A program made the translations under genes and the position numbers. Below the pieces are notes generated by a model, which did not search any database, was not told the DNA's origin, and saw only the letters and a program-made list of their open reading frames with translations. From Paenibacillus uliginis N3/975 (GTDB taxonomy: Bacteria; Bacillota; Bacilli; Paenibacillales; Paenibacillaceae), in contig NZ_LT840184.1 of the NCBI RefSeq assembly GCF_900177425.1, positions 5,763,787 through 5,827,786 on the forward strand: a DNA stretch of 64,000 bases, written 5' to 3'. Positions 35,862 through 44,655 of the stretch are shown one piece after another. Position 1 is the first letter of the stretch. Every line of letters starts with the position of its first letter.

Positions 35862-36848
35862 TTAATACTTCCAGAGCATGGCCACCAGCTGAAAACCACA
35901 GCCAATGGTCCAGAAACAAACGGTATCACCGCGCTGAATCCGCCCGCTTTCAATGCCTTCATAAAGTGCAATGAACGGACTGCTAGTTCCGGTATATCCA
36001 AAGCGGTCACCAACGTAAACAATTTGGGAATCATCCAGTTCAAGATGCTCCTGGATCTTCAGAATATTACCCATGGAAAACTGTGAGAAGCAGTAAGCCT
36101 TCACGTCCTGAGCGGTTAAACCATTTCGACTCAGCAGCTTGTCCAGCAGCGTAAAGGTCGGTGGCATTGCCAGATGCCCGTCGAAAGGCAGCCACTGAAT
36201 CGACTTGCCGTCCGCTTCCTCCTTCACCATCTTTGCCAGTCCCTGTGCCGGATACATAATTTTCTCCGGAAGGATGGAATGTGTGGAGTACTGGCAATCG
36301 ATTAAGCCCTCTTCCTCTTCACTCTGCTCAAGAATGACAGCACATGCCGCATCTCCATAGTTGGCATACGTGATTTCATCTTCGGAGTTGCAGAGCAATG
36401 TATTGTAGTCAGAACCGATAACGAGCGCTCTTTTACAGTCCGGATTACCACTCATGTAACGACTGGCATGGTCAACGGCAACCGTCATCCCAGCACAGTT
36501 CGCATTGGAATCCATCACAAGGGCATCAGACTTCCCTTGAATGGCAGCATGCACAAACATCGCATTAGACGGATACGTCGTTTCTGGCACCTGGGTTGAG
36601 AACATGATCATATCCATATCTTCTCCGGTCAAACCTGCCTTCGCAAGCACTCTACGCGCAGCTTCGATCCCCATCGTCAGACCATTTTCCGTATCATTGT
36701 CGATGACATAACGACTCTCCCGTCCCATGAACTCCAGGAAATTCGTTATATCTTTACCCTTCGCCTTGTAATGAGAAATATAAAATTCATTATCTATCGA
36801 ATGATTCGGATGATAGATATCGATTGATTTCAACCGAATACGCTGCAT
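35862..36848 (-). CDS. KAS III (FabH)-like protein with altered catalytic triad
   Basis: A 328-residue thiolase-fold protein. The nucleophile is kept in NANCAGMTVAVDHA. The region matching the His motif (VPHQAN in FabH) reads CFSQFS, and the Asn motif (GNTSAAS) reads GYTGTSS, so His and Asn are replaced. Decarboxylative condensation is therefore doubtful. Acyl transfer from a CoA or carrier is more likely. ATG 36848 is preferred (GGAG 9 bases upstream) over the ATG at 36863. It follows the 116-residue protein gene by 25 bp and looks co-transcribed with it. No carrier protein gene is nearby. Confidence 0.75.
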   Translation of the reverse strand: MQRIRLKSIDIYHPNHSIDNEFYISHYKAKGKDITNFLEFMGRESRYVIDNDTENGLTMGIEAARRVLAKAGLTGEDMDMIMFSTQVPETTYPSNAMFVHAAIQGKSDALVMDSNANCAGMTVAVDHASRYMSGNPDCKRALVIGSDYNTLLCNSEDEITYANYGDAACAVILEQSEEEEGLIDCQYSTHSILPEKIMYPAQGLAKMVKEEADGKSIQWLPFDGHLAMPPTFTLLDKLLSRNGLTAQDVKAYCFSQFSMGNILKIQEHLELDDSQIVYVGDRFGYTGTSSPFIALYEGIESGRIQRGDTVCFWTIGCGFQLVAMLWKY

Positions 36849-36873
36849 ATATAACAGCTCCATTCCAATCTGT

Positions 36874-37224
36874 TTATTTTACGATTACTTCGATATTCGT
36901 CAGTCCCGCCATTCGAGCGACACGTCCCAACTGCATCTTTATAATCGATTGTGACTCGGTTACGATAAAGTTCACTTTAGCAAAACCAGTTTCTTTATAT
37001 CTTGTAAAGGACCCCTGCAATTTATCAACTTCACCGGGTGTCAGCAAATCCATCATTCTGCAGTCCACTTCAAGCAAATACTGTGATGCGTCAATGGATG
37101 AAGTCTTAGTCACATAATCATTTACAAAATCCTCATAATCCTGTGCAGTAAATGTACCACTTACCATCATCTCCATGGTCTTCGTTGCTTTATTGATTTC
37201 GATGCTGAAAGCTTTCTGGGTCAT
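36874..37224 (-). CDS. Small STAS-like protein of unknown function
   Basis: A 116-residue protein beginning MTQKAFSIEINKATKTMEM. The alternating strands and helices (MMVSGTFTAQDYEDFVNDYV, SQYLLEVDCRMMDLLTPGEV, ARMAGLTNIEVIVK) look like a STAS/SpoIIAA-like alpha/beta sandwich, though sequence identity is not obvious. ATG 37224 is preceded by an AGGGA site; the frame is open far upstream without support. Immediately followed by the KAS III-like gene, so the two probably work together. I do not recognise a named family. Confidence 0.6.
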   Translation of the reverse strand: MTQKAFSIEINKATKTMEMMVSGTFTAQDYEDFVNDYVTKTSSIDASQYLLEVDCRMMDLLTPGEVDKLQGSFTRYKETGFAKVNFIVTESQSIIKMQLGRVARMAGLTNIEVIVK

Positions 37225-37488
37225 TTCAATTTCCCTGCCTTTCTCCAATAATGATATATTCCTGCTGTTAACTGCACTCAATATTACTTTATAAGTACAG
37301 TTCCCTATAAGGGTATTCCTCTTATTTATCGGACAATTCACGCTCATTCTTAACCTTGTATTGATCATTTTCAACAACCTGCATCCCCTTTGAAGCAAAA
37401 AGGATATGACTGCATTTCCTCGAATCTAATGTATAAAGCAACGCGGAACAACAAGCTTACAATCAGCGGCAGGAGGTGCTCATCCGCT

Positions 37489-38361
37489 ATGCGACGCCTT
37501 TATATTGATATCGTTCATTCACCGCCGCAGGGACAAATGGACCTGAGTCTACTGTTTTTCGGCAAGGAGGAATGTGTGCCAGGTCACTCCTGGGGACCGG
37601 GTCTGCGTGATTCCTACATCCTTCATTACGTCCACAGCGGCTGCGGTGTTTTCACCATACATGATCAGACTTACCGCCTGCATGCAGGACAAGGGTTTCT
37701 GATTCCGCCAGGCGTTCTTGTATACTATTGTGCCGATGAACAAGATCCGTGGACATACTCCTGGTTCGGTTTTCGGGGACTTCATGCAAAGTCCCTTCTG
37801 CAAAGATCACATTTGTCATCACATCATCCTATCTTTCAGGTTGCCTACATGAGCAAAACCGAAGCCACGGAGAGGGGGTCTGTTACCGGATTCGAAACTT
37901 ATCATGATGAACTGATGGCAGCCCGCGAGGAAAGAAGCCGTGATGTGCTCAGCCTGAGTATCCTGTACCGGTTAATGGCCGAGTTAATTCAGAGTTCTCC
38001 GGAAGCGCTGGCACAGCCTAAGCCCTCGGTTTCAAAGGAAGCCTATGTACGGCAAGCCATTGAATTTATCGAGAATAATTACAGCCAGAGGATCAGCGTT
38101 ATGGACATCGCACGCTCCGTCGGGCTGGACCGGACCTACTTGTCAGGCCTCTTCAAATCGCAGTTCGGCTTGTCCCTTCAGACATTTTTGCTGGAATACC
38201 GGATGAACCGTGCAGCTGAGTTGCTGCAGAACAAGGAGCTGTCGATCAGTGATATTTCAAGATCCGTCGGATACATTGATCCGTTTCTCTTCTCAAAAAT
38301 GTTCAAAAAAGTGACCGGCTTATCGCCTCGCCATATGAGAAATGGAGAGAGATATAAATAA
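37489..38361 (+). CDS. AraC family transcriptional regulator with cupin sensor
   Basis: A 290-residue protein. The N-terminal half is an AraC-type cupin (SYILHYVHSGCGVFTIHDQT, AGQGFLIPPGVLVYYCADEQ). The C-terminal 100 residues hold two helix-turn-helices (VMDIARSVGLDRTYLSGLFK and ISDISRSVGYIDPFLFSKMF). The layout is that of MsmR/RhaS-like sugar-responsive regulators. ATG 37489 follows AGGAGG at 37471-37476 with a rather long 12-base gap; the open frame starts at 37390. It is divergent from the KAS III-like operon across about 260 bp and may regulate it. Confidence 0.82.
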   Translation: MRRLYIDIVHSPPQGQMDLSLLFFGKEECVPGHSWGPGLRDSYILHYVHSGCGVFTIHDQTYRLHAGQGFLIPPGVLVYYCADEQDPWTYSWFGFRGLHAKSLLQRSHLSSHHPIFQVAYMSKTEATERGSVTGFETYHDELMAAREERSRDVLSLSILYRLMAELIQSSPEALAQPKPSVSKEAYVRQAIEFIENNYSQRISVMDIARSVGLDRTYLSGLFKSQFGLSLQTFLLEYRMNRAAELLQNKELSISDISRSVGYIDPFLFSKMFKKVTGLSPRHMRNGERYK

Positions 38362-38739
38362 AAAATCACCCCATCCATCGATTGGAGTGATTCATGACAT
38401 GTATGCTTAAGCAGATTAATATTTCAGGACTTACCGACAAATCGGGTGGTTAGTGAGGAGCGACTCGATCTAAAATGGGATTTTTTCACTCTCGGCGTAC
38501 GGGAACGCCGGGGGTTATTTTTTTGGAAGATTAATTATTGACCGTGGAAAGTTACTATATTATGAATTATTTGGTGAAAGTAAAACCTTCTACTCCTTTT
38601 AACCGATAAATAATTTGAGAAATAATAGAAAAAGAGAGGGATCAGATTGAAAAACGAGGACAGCTATCAGCTGCCCGTTTGGGAAACCGGGAAGCAGAAT
38701 TCTGAGATGAACAAGAAAATTTCTAGGTGGAGGTCGACA
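38362..38739. other. 378-bp gap between AraC and SLH protein genes
   Basis: It holds a hairpin AATCACCCCA/TGGAGTGATT at 38364-38392 with its A/T run on the wrong side for the plus-strand gene, the plus-strand terminator at 38493-38524 and AT-rich promoter DNA. The first codons of an alternative TTG start (38647) for the next gene lie here. No RNA gene was recognised. Confidence 0.45.
38493..38524 (+). terminator. Terminator-like hairpin after the AraC gene
   Basis: CGGCGT/ACGCCG with a 6-base loop is followed by GGGGTTATTTTTTT. It lies 130 bp after the AraC stop. Confidence 0.5.
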
Positions 38740-41502
38740 ATGAAACGATTAATGGCAGCTCTGTTAAGCCTTATGTTAATCCTCACGGCTCATTCAGGTT
38801 CGGTGCAAGCCAAGGGGAATGACATAAGTGCTGTTAGCGAACAGGAATATACACGTATCGGCGAGGATTACGACATTCTTGACGACAACATACTACTGGC
38901 GAAAAACGATGGATCCGTATGGACTTGGGTCATAAATAAAGATTCTTTAAAAACTTTAGATTGCTATATAGCTGAAATGTTCCAAATTCCGGGCTTGCAG
39001 GATGTGAAGCAATTTAGGTACAAATCGCATGGGGAGAATAGTAGAGCTATTATTAACTACGTTGCGTTAAAAAAGGATGGAACCGTATGGTATTGGGACT
39101 CCAAAATCACTGAAACCGACGATACTATTATACATAGTCCTATGAATACTCCTTCGCTTATCAAAGATTTGAATCACGTAACTTCACTCGTCGCCGATTT
39201 TTTCGACAGCTCTAACTTCAAGACCTTGTTCGTATTAAAATCAGACGGCTCGGTTTGGAGCTGGGGAAGCGAAATGGGGGGTGCCTCATCGATTCCGATT
39301 CAATCGAAGCTGCTTGATGATGTCGCATCCATACGCTCGGCGAACGGTTTCGCATACGCGGTTAAAAAAGATGGTTCGGTTTGGAGATGGAGCACAAGTG
39401 AGTACCTTCCGTATAATATCTCTAAAAGCAAAGGTCCAGAGCAGGTCAAGGGTCTTAATGATATCGTCAACATAGAGGTGGGCTCTTATCCAAACTTTGC
39501 TTACAAGAAAGACGGCTCGGTCTGGTCCTGGTCGGCGTATAACCCTGCAAGTGTTCCCGAACAATTACATGGAGCAGCAGGCGCACGAAGTATTGTTGAA
39601 TTTAGCATGATGTTGCAAGATCAATTTATTGATCCCATTTATGCTTTGCGAACGGATGATCAGCTTTGGTCCGTGTACAACGACGATAAAGTGTTCCCCG
39701 GGCTTACGGATATCGCCTCCGTACACAATAAGGTCAAGGACAGGTATTCTAAATGGTATTATGCATTGAAAAAGGATCAGACCTTGTGGGCGTGGGAAGA
39801 TAATATTTATTCCTTGCCAAAGCTTGTTGTGTTCACGAAAGAAACGGCAGCTGGCAATCGCTCGGGGACAGCAACCCAACCAACCGGTAATCGAACTGTA
39901 GTAAAAAACCAACCGACGGGTAGTCGTCCTGAAACAACAGACCAACCAACTGCTGGTCGCTCAGAGACTAAAGCTCAACCTGTTATACGGACTTCGCCGG
40001 AAATTAGCCTTTTTCCGTTTATCACGATGCTGAAGCCTGGTGAACAACAGACTATTACCGCAAGCAATGTGCTTCCTGGAACCAAGATAACGTACACTAT
40101 TGGCGATCCAAGCATAGGAACCTTATCGAATGTGAATGGCATACCGATCGTAACCGCGAATAAATCCGGACAAACTATTGTACGGGCAACCGCAACCAGG
40201 GCCGGTTTTCCGGACGAGACCGCCTACTTCTTGTTGTATATCGTTGAAGGCAGCATGCTGTCCGATACGTATTTCACTGCCGTCCGGTCTATCCCTGACG
40301 CTGACAAGAAGAATTCGGTTATCGTGGAGGGTCTGACTCAAGCGGGAGAGCTTGTGATCACGGCCGCAAGCAGCGAAAAGCCGACTCCCGTTAACGGCCA
40401 GCTCCTCATAACGCCCGAACTGATTGACCGCTTAGCCGGCAATGCGTCAAAGGCGAAGTCAGCGGTAAAGCAGGCGCTGTCGGAGAACAGGATTGCGCTT
40501 GCGAGAGAGTTAATCGTGAATGCAGAAATTTTGCCCTCGCCCGGACAAAATGAATATATTTTCAAGCTGTACAAGGATAGCTTAGTTGGTCGGAAGGATA
40601 TCGACTATATTACCGTTCTTGCGGGGGATGCGAAGTTGGTGCTGAATGTTGCGACCGCAGATCGCCTGTTCGATTCGCTTCCGGTGATTGTGATTCGTCT
40701 GGTCAAAGAAAATAACGGCGGATATCGCGTACAATTTTCAGATGAACAAGGTCAGGAGCTTCCGAACATATCAAGTAACATCCTGCTCATTCTGCCTGCA
40801 AAGCAGACGAATGCGACACATACCAGTGTGTTCTATTCAAATGGAAAAAAGCCGCGGCCGATCGGCGGAAAGTTCAATCCGTCCCAAAACGGCATGGAAG
40901 CGGAAATCAACCGTTCCGGGGCGTATTTCGTGGACGAAAATTCCAAGTCGTTTCCTGATGTTGACGATCGAGATCCAGAGCTGCAGCAAGCGGTACAGTT
41001 TCTGGCCTCCAAAGGTATCGTTACCGGGAAAGACAATGGCAATTTTGAACCTGATTCCCTGCTCACCCGCGCAGAGTTCACGGCCATGCTTGTAAGAGCT
41101 TTTTATGCTTTGGATGAAACGGCGACGGAGAGTTTCTCAGACGTGCATCCGTCGCAATGGCATCATCCATATATCGCTTCATCCGAAAAAAAGCATATCG
41201 TCGAAGGTTATCCAGATGGCACGTTTAAGCCGGATCATACGATATCCCGGGAAGAAATGACCGCGATCGGCGCAAGATCCCTGCATGAAAAGAAACATTA
41301 TTTTTACCCTACGAATACAGAGGATTACCTGAACCAATTCGTGGACAAAGAAACGATATCCAATTGGGCCAAGCCAACGATGTCCTTGGCTGTGAAGCAG
41401 CGCTTGATCGATGTTCCCGCTGATAAACGGATTAAAGCTCGCGAGGCTGTCACGCGCGGGGAAGCTGCCCGAATGCTGTACCGGCTTTATTTGCAGCTTT
41501 GA
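38740..41502 (+). CDS. Surface protein with RCC1-like repeats and SLH domains
   Basis: A product of about 920 residues. Signal peptide (MKRLMAALLSLMLILTAHSG, cleavage near VQAKG). Residues about 45-370 are RCC1-like blades (KNDGSVWTW, KDGTVWYWD, SDGSVWSWG, KDGSVWRW, KDGSVWSW). Then come three Thr/Gln/Pro-rich repeats around QPTGNR/QPTGSR, an Ig-like or Big-2-like segment, and three SLH domains at the C-terminus (DPELQQAVQFLASKGIVTG, HHPYIASSEKKHIVEGYPDG, NWAKPTMSLAVKQRLID). SLH domains bind pyruvylated wall polymers, anchoring it to the surface. ATG 38740 has GGAGG 6 bases upstream. A TTG at 38647 with GAGGG is an alternative start. Confidence 0.82.
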   Translation: MKRLMAALLSLMLILTAHSGSVQAKGNDISAVSEQEYTRIGEDYDILDDNILLAKNDGSVWTWVINKDSLKTLDCYIAEMFQIPGLQDVKQFRYKSHGENSRAIINYVALKKDGTVWYWDSKITETDDTIIHSPMNTPSLIKDLNHVTSLVADFFDSSNFKTLFVLKSDGSVWSWGSEMGGASSIPIQSKLLDDVASIRSANGFAYAVKKDGSVWRWSTSEYLPYNISKSKGPEQVKGLNDIVNIEVGSYPNFAYKKDGSVWSWSAYNPASVPEQLHGAAGARSIVEFSMMLQDQFIDPIYALRTDDQLWSVYNDDKVFPGLTDIASVHNKVKDRYSKWYYALKKDQTLWAWEDNIYSLPKLVVFTKETAAGNRSGTATQPTGNRTVVKNQPTGSRPETTDQPTAGRSETKAQPVIRTSPEISLFPFITMLKPGEQQTITASNVLPGTKITYTIGDPSIGTLSNVNGIPIVTANKSGQTIVRATATRAGFPDETAYFLLYIVEGSMLSDTYFTAVRSIPDADKKNSVIVEGLTQAGELVITAASSEKPTPVNGQLLITPELIDRLAGNASKAKSAVKQALSENRIALARELIVNAEILPSPGQNEYIFKLYKDSLVGRKDIDYITVLAGDAKLVLNVATADRLFDSLPVIVIRLVKENNGGYRVQFSDEQGQELPNISSNILLILPAKQTNATHTSVFYSNGKKPRPIGGKFNPSQNGMEAEINRSGAYFVDENSKSFPDVDDRDPELQQAVQFLASKGIVTGKDNGNFEPDSLLTRAEFTAMLVRAFYALDETATESFSDVHPSQWHHPYIASSEKKHIVEGYPDGTFKPDHTISREEMTAIGARSLHEKKHYFYPTNTEDYLNQFVDKETISNWAKPTMSLAVKQRLIDVPADKRIKAREAVTRGEAARMLYRLYLQL

Positions 41503-41561
41503 CCACAGGCCCGAAAAAACGGAAAGAAAATAAAGAAGCACAGATAATTACAGAAAAAAAT

Positions 41562-41594
41562 GCCCTCCCGACTTCCATAGGAAAGCGGGAGGGC
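41562..41594. terminator. Bidirectional terminator between convergent genes
   Basis: GCCCTCCCG/CGGGAGGGC, a 9-bp GC-rich stem with a 15-base loop. A run of seven A precedes it, giving T on the minus strand for the metallophosphoesterase gene, with GTTTAT on the plus side. Confidence 0.75.
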
Positions 41595-41656
41595 GTTTAT
41601 ATATACTTCACGTATTAGTCAGGAGACACAGGACTTAGCCGCTCTATCTGACTCAA

Positions 41657-43465
41657 TTATTTCAAGAAATCCTTCTTGTCCAGGGCACGATCCACAAGGC
41701 GAACCTCACTGATCCATCCGTTGAATACGCCGTCCAATTTATTAGCGTAATGACTTGCACCGACCATCCATGGCTGGTCAACTGAAGCGAGTCCGTAAGC
41801 TCTTGTGTCTGGGTTTCGCAGAACCTCGACACCATCAATATACATTGTGGTCGAAGTCCGATCATTCACAATCGAGATATGATGCCAGTTGTCATCCATC
41901 TCCCAGGACCAGTTAGTCTGCTCGCTGTCGTAATTCACAGGATACACAGCCCACTGGATTTCACGCAGGCTGGAGACGGACATCGTAGCCAATGGCGCAT
42001 CCGCTTCTCCAGCCATTTTTCCGGCATCCTTCCCGGTTCCAAGACGTCCTAAAATGCCCATCCAGGAGTGCTTGTCGCTTTGAAAATCAGGACTGAGCTT
42101 CACAATCGCTTCTACGGTATATCCATTCTCAAAGTTTTGTTTATTTAACGGTGCGTTATCCGAGGTCTGCAAATAAGACCCTTTCTCCTGTGTTTTATCA
42201 CCAAAGAAGCGGATGCCTGAGCGACTTTGCGGATTTTGGGCATTCCCCTTGTACCAGATCAAATCCTCCGCTGCAGCATTGCCTGCATCCTTGCGGTACA
42301 GATCGTTTCCTTGATTGGTTAAGTCTCGCACGACGGGGGTTCCGTTACCTGCAACAGCCTGACCCTCAGTGGCGGTACGATTTTCAAAACGCCAGTGTGC
42401 CTGCGTACCTTCTACACTCGGAACTTCCTTGTCAACTTGAATGGCTGGCTGGAATCCGGAAAACCGCTCTTCAAAATCCATGGAAATGGTAAAATCATTA
42501 AAATCATCGACCAGCTTTTCCTCATCAAAAATCGTTCTTTGGCTCTCCGGCATCTTCATCACCCAAGGGGAGAACGATTCGACATGAATGCGGTTTTTGG
42601 CCATATCGAATTCTAGCGTTCTCATCAATCCGTTGCCACCGTGAAAAGCACTTTGGTAATCCACGACCATCATGACCACATCGTTGCCCTTGTCATTCTT
42701 CATTACCTTATGAGCATAGCCGTGATGATGACCGTTGACCGTTAAGAAAATCTGATCATTCTTCTTGATCAGCGTGTCCCACAAGTACTGACCATGGTCA
42801 GTCATGACCGCTTTCTTCTTATCACCCGATATGTTAAGCAATTGGTGAGTAAATAGCATAACCGGATAGTCTGGATGCTTGTCGATAACCTCCTGAGCCC
42901 ACTTCAAAGATTCCTCAGACGCTCTCCAATCCAGGAACAGAGTAATATATTTCTTGCCCGCCCCTTCAAATATGTAGTAGGAGTTAAAACCATTCTCCGA
43001 GTGACCGCCAAAGCCCGGAATCGACTTCATCCTTCCGGCAGAAAAATAGTTCAAAAATGGCTCATTCTTCAGATCACGTTCATTATCTTTTTGGCTCGGA
43101 TCCAAGACATCATGATTGCCTGCCAGATATCCGTAAGGAATCTTGGCCTTATCTAGAACCTGCATTACCTCATCTGCGTTTTGCCACTCATAGCCTTCGT
43201 TAACTCTGTCAACTATATCCCCCAGATGCGAGGTGAATACGATGTTCTCCTGTTCAGCATTTTTCTTGACCCATTGTGTCTGCGACATAGAGATTTCATT
43301 TTTATAACGAGCATATTTTTGCGTATCCGGCAAAATAGCGACCTTGAAGCTATCGCTCTCCTCTAAAGCACCAGACTTGGCTGTTACCGGGCTGGTGTCT
43401 GCGAAAATCCCTATGATCAGCATGGCTGACAACAGGATAGCTAAAGCTCTTCTAAATGGTTTCAT
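41657..43465 (-). CDS. Secreted metallophosphoesterase with LamG-like domain
   Basis: A 602-residue secreted protein with a signal peptide (ALAILLSAMLIIGIFA). Residues about 40-300 form a calcineurin-type phosphoesterase, with metal motifs AILPDTQ, HLGDIVD, GNHD, FTHQ and NGHHHG. Residues about 345-600 form a LamG/concanavalin-like domain (AHWRFENRTATEG, GWISEVRLVDRALD). It likely hydrolyses an extracellular phosphoester while binding a glycan. ATG 43465 follows GGAGG by 11 bases; the longer frame begins at a TTG inside that ribosome site. Confidence 0.85.
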   Translation of the reverse strand: MKPFRRALAILLSAMLIIGIFADTSPVTAKSGALEESDSFKVAILPDTQKYARYKNEISMSQTQWVKKNAEQENIVFTSHLGDIVDRVNEGYEWQNADEVMQVLDKAKIPYGYLAGNHDVLDPSQKDNERDLKNEPFLNYFSAGRMKSIPGFGGHSENGFNSYYIFEGAGKKYITLFLDWRASEESLKWAQEVIDKHPDYPVMLFTHQLLNISGDKKKAVMTDHGQYLWDTLIKKNDQIFLTVNGHHHGYAHKVMKNDKGNDVVMMVVDYQSAFHGGNGLMRTLEFDMAKNRIHVESFSPWVMKMPESQRTIFDEEKLVDDFNDFTISMDFEERFSGFQPAIQVDKEVPSVEGTQAHWRFENRTATEGQAVAGNGTPVVRDLTNQGNDLYRKDAGNAAAEDLIWYKGNAQNPQSRSGIRFFGDKTQEKGSYLQTSDNAPLNKQNFENGYTVEAIVKLSPDFQSDKHSWMGILGRLGTGKDAGKMAGEADAPLATMSVSSLREIQWAVYPVNYDSEQTNWSWEMDDNWHHISIVNDRTSTTMYIDGVEVLRNPDTRAYGLASVDQPWMVGASHYANKLDGVFNGWISEVRLVDRALDKKDFLK

Positions 43466-43578
43466 TCTGAGTTGTCCCTCCAAAATTAAGATATGGGATA
43501 ATCTTAGAATTAAAATGTTATCGGAGCATAAACAGAATTGCCGTTTTTGGTTAAACCGGATTTTTAGGTTTTACCCTG

Positions 43579-43630
43579 TTGACAAATTGCTTACCGATAG
43601 TTAATAATTTATATGAGCAACTGATCATAT
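43579..43630 (+). promoter_or_regulatory. Promoter and SmtB/CzrA-type operator of the metal exporter
   Basis: A -35 TTGACA at 43579-43584, a -10 AATAAT at 43603-43608 (18-bp spacer), then the dyad ATATGAGCAACTGATCATAT at 43611-43630. The dyad matches ATATGAxCA-N2-TGxTCATAT of ArsR/SmtB/CzrA zinc-sensing repressors and would cover the transcription start. No arsR-type gene is in the window. Confidence 0.65.
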
Positions 43631-43657
43631 ATAAATAAAGGTTTGGAGGAACAAGGT

Positions 43658-44596
43658 ATGAGCCATTCACATAGTCACGATCATCATGGACACAATCACG
43701 GACATCAGCATGCGCATGGACACGGAGGCAAAAATAACGCCAAAGGACTTACGATCGCATTAATCATTACAGGCAGTATTATGGTATTGGAATTCTTCGG
43801 CGGACTGATTACGAACAGCCTGGCCCTTCTCTCTGATTCCGGACACATGCTCAGTGATGTCGCAGCTCTTGCGCTTAGCCTGGTCGCAATGTGGTTTGCC
43901 ACCCGGCCGGCTTCACCTAGTAAGACTTACGGCTTTTTCCGGTTTGAGATTTTAGCCGCCCTCTTCAATGGCATCTCTCTCTTTGTCATCGCCGGATTTA
44001 TTTGCTGGGAGGCCTACGGGCGCTTCATGGAGCCCCCAACTGTCGCCAGCGGCTCCATGATGCTGATCGCCTTCATTGGACTACTTGCCAATCTGCTCAG
44101 TGCATGGTCCTTAATGCGGAAGAGTGACATTAAAGACAATATTAACGTCCGCAGCGCATACCTTCATGTTATCGGGGATGCCCTCGGCTCTGTAGGTGCC
44201 ATTGTGGCTGGTCTTCTGATGTGGCTATTCGGATGGTATATTGCGGATCCGATCGTGAGTGTGTTTGTCGCCCTGCTCATCCTGAGAGGGGCATGGAATG
44301 TGATCAAAACAACCATTCACGTTCTCATGGAAGGCTCCCCTGCTTCGGTTGATCAAGAGCAGGTTATTCAGACCCTTATGGAAATTGACGGCGTGGTAGA
44401 TGTGCACGACCTGCACATCTGGACCATTACTTCCGGACTTGATTCCCTGAGTTGCCACCTCACCATTACGGACCACGCTAACAGCCAGCAGGTCCTTCAG
44501 GAGGCTATCATACGGATTGAAGAACGATTCAAAATTCAGCACACCACCATTCAGGTTGAGCAATCTCATATCTTACACCCTGAATTCAAAGTGTGA
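43658..44596 (+). CDS. czcD: Cation diffusion facilitator (CzcD-type zinc exporter)
   Basis: A 312-residue CDF transporter. The N-terminus is His-rich (SHSHDHHGHNHGHQHAHGHG), a metal-sensing or delivery tail. Six membrane segments follow, with the transport-site pairs in LLSDSGHMLSDV and LHVIGDALGSVG (HxxxD type, zinc/cobalt-selective). A cytoplasmic C-terminal domain ends DLHIWTITSGLDSLSCHLTI. ATG 43658 is preferred over a TTG at 43643 because GGAGGA lies 7-13 bases upstream of it. Expression is probably metal-induced through the operator in its promoter. Confidence 0.88.
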   Translation: MSHSHSHDHHGHNHGHQHAHGHGGKNNAKGLTIALIITGSIMVLEFFGGLITNSLALLSDSGHMLSDVAALALSLVAMWFATRPASPSKTYGFFRFEILAALFNGISLFVIAGFICWEAYGRFMEPPTVASGSMMLIAFIGLLANLLSAWSLMRKSDIKDNINVRSAYLHVIGDALGSVGAIVAGLLMWLFGWYIADPIVSVFVALLILRGAWNVIKTTIHVLMEGSPASVDQEQVIQTLMEIDGVVDVHDLHIWTITSGLDSLSCHLTITDHANSQQVLQEAIIRIEERFKIQHTTIQVEQSHILHPEFKV

Positions 44597-44617
44597 ATCC
44601 AATGGCTAAAATGTAAC

Positions 44618-44645
44618 AAACGCCGGCGTGTATACGCCGGCGTTT
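44618..44645. terminator. Bidirectional terminator between czcD and the histidine kinase gene
   Basis: AAACGCCGGCGT/ACGCCGGCGTTT is a perfect 12-bp stem with a 4-base loop. A/T tracts on both sides suit the convergent genes. Confidence 0.85.
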
Positions 44646-44655
44646 ATTAATTCCG

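Noticed and set aside
38420..38530. Structured-looking leader before the SLH protein gene, considered as a riboswitch
   Set aside because: Only a single short stem with a T run is present. No conserved core of a known riboswitch could be matched, so it is listed as a terminator.
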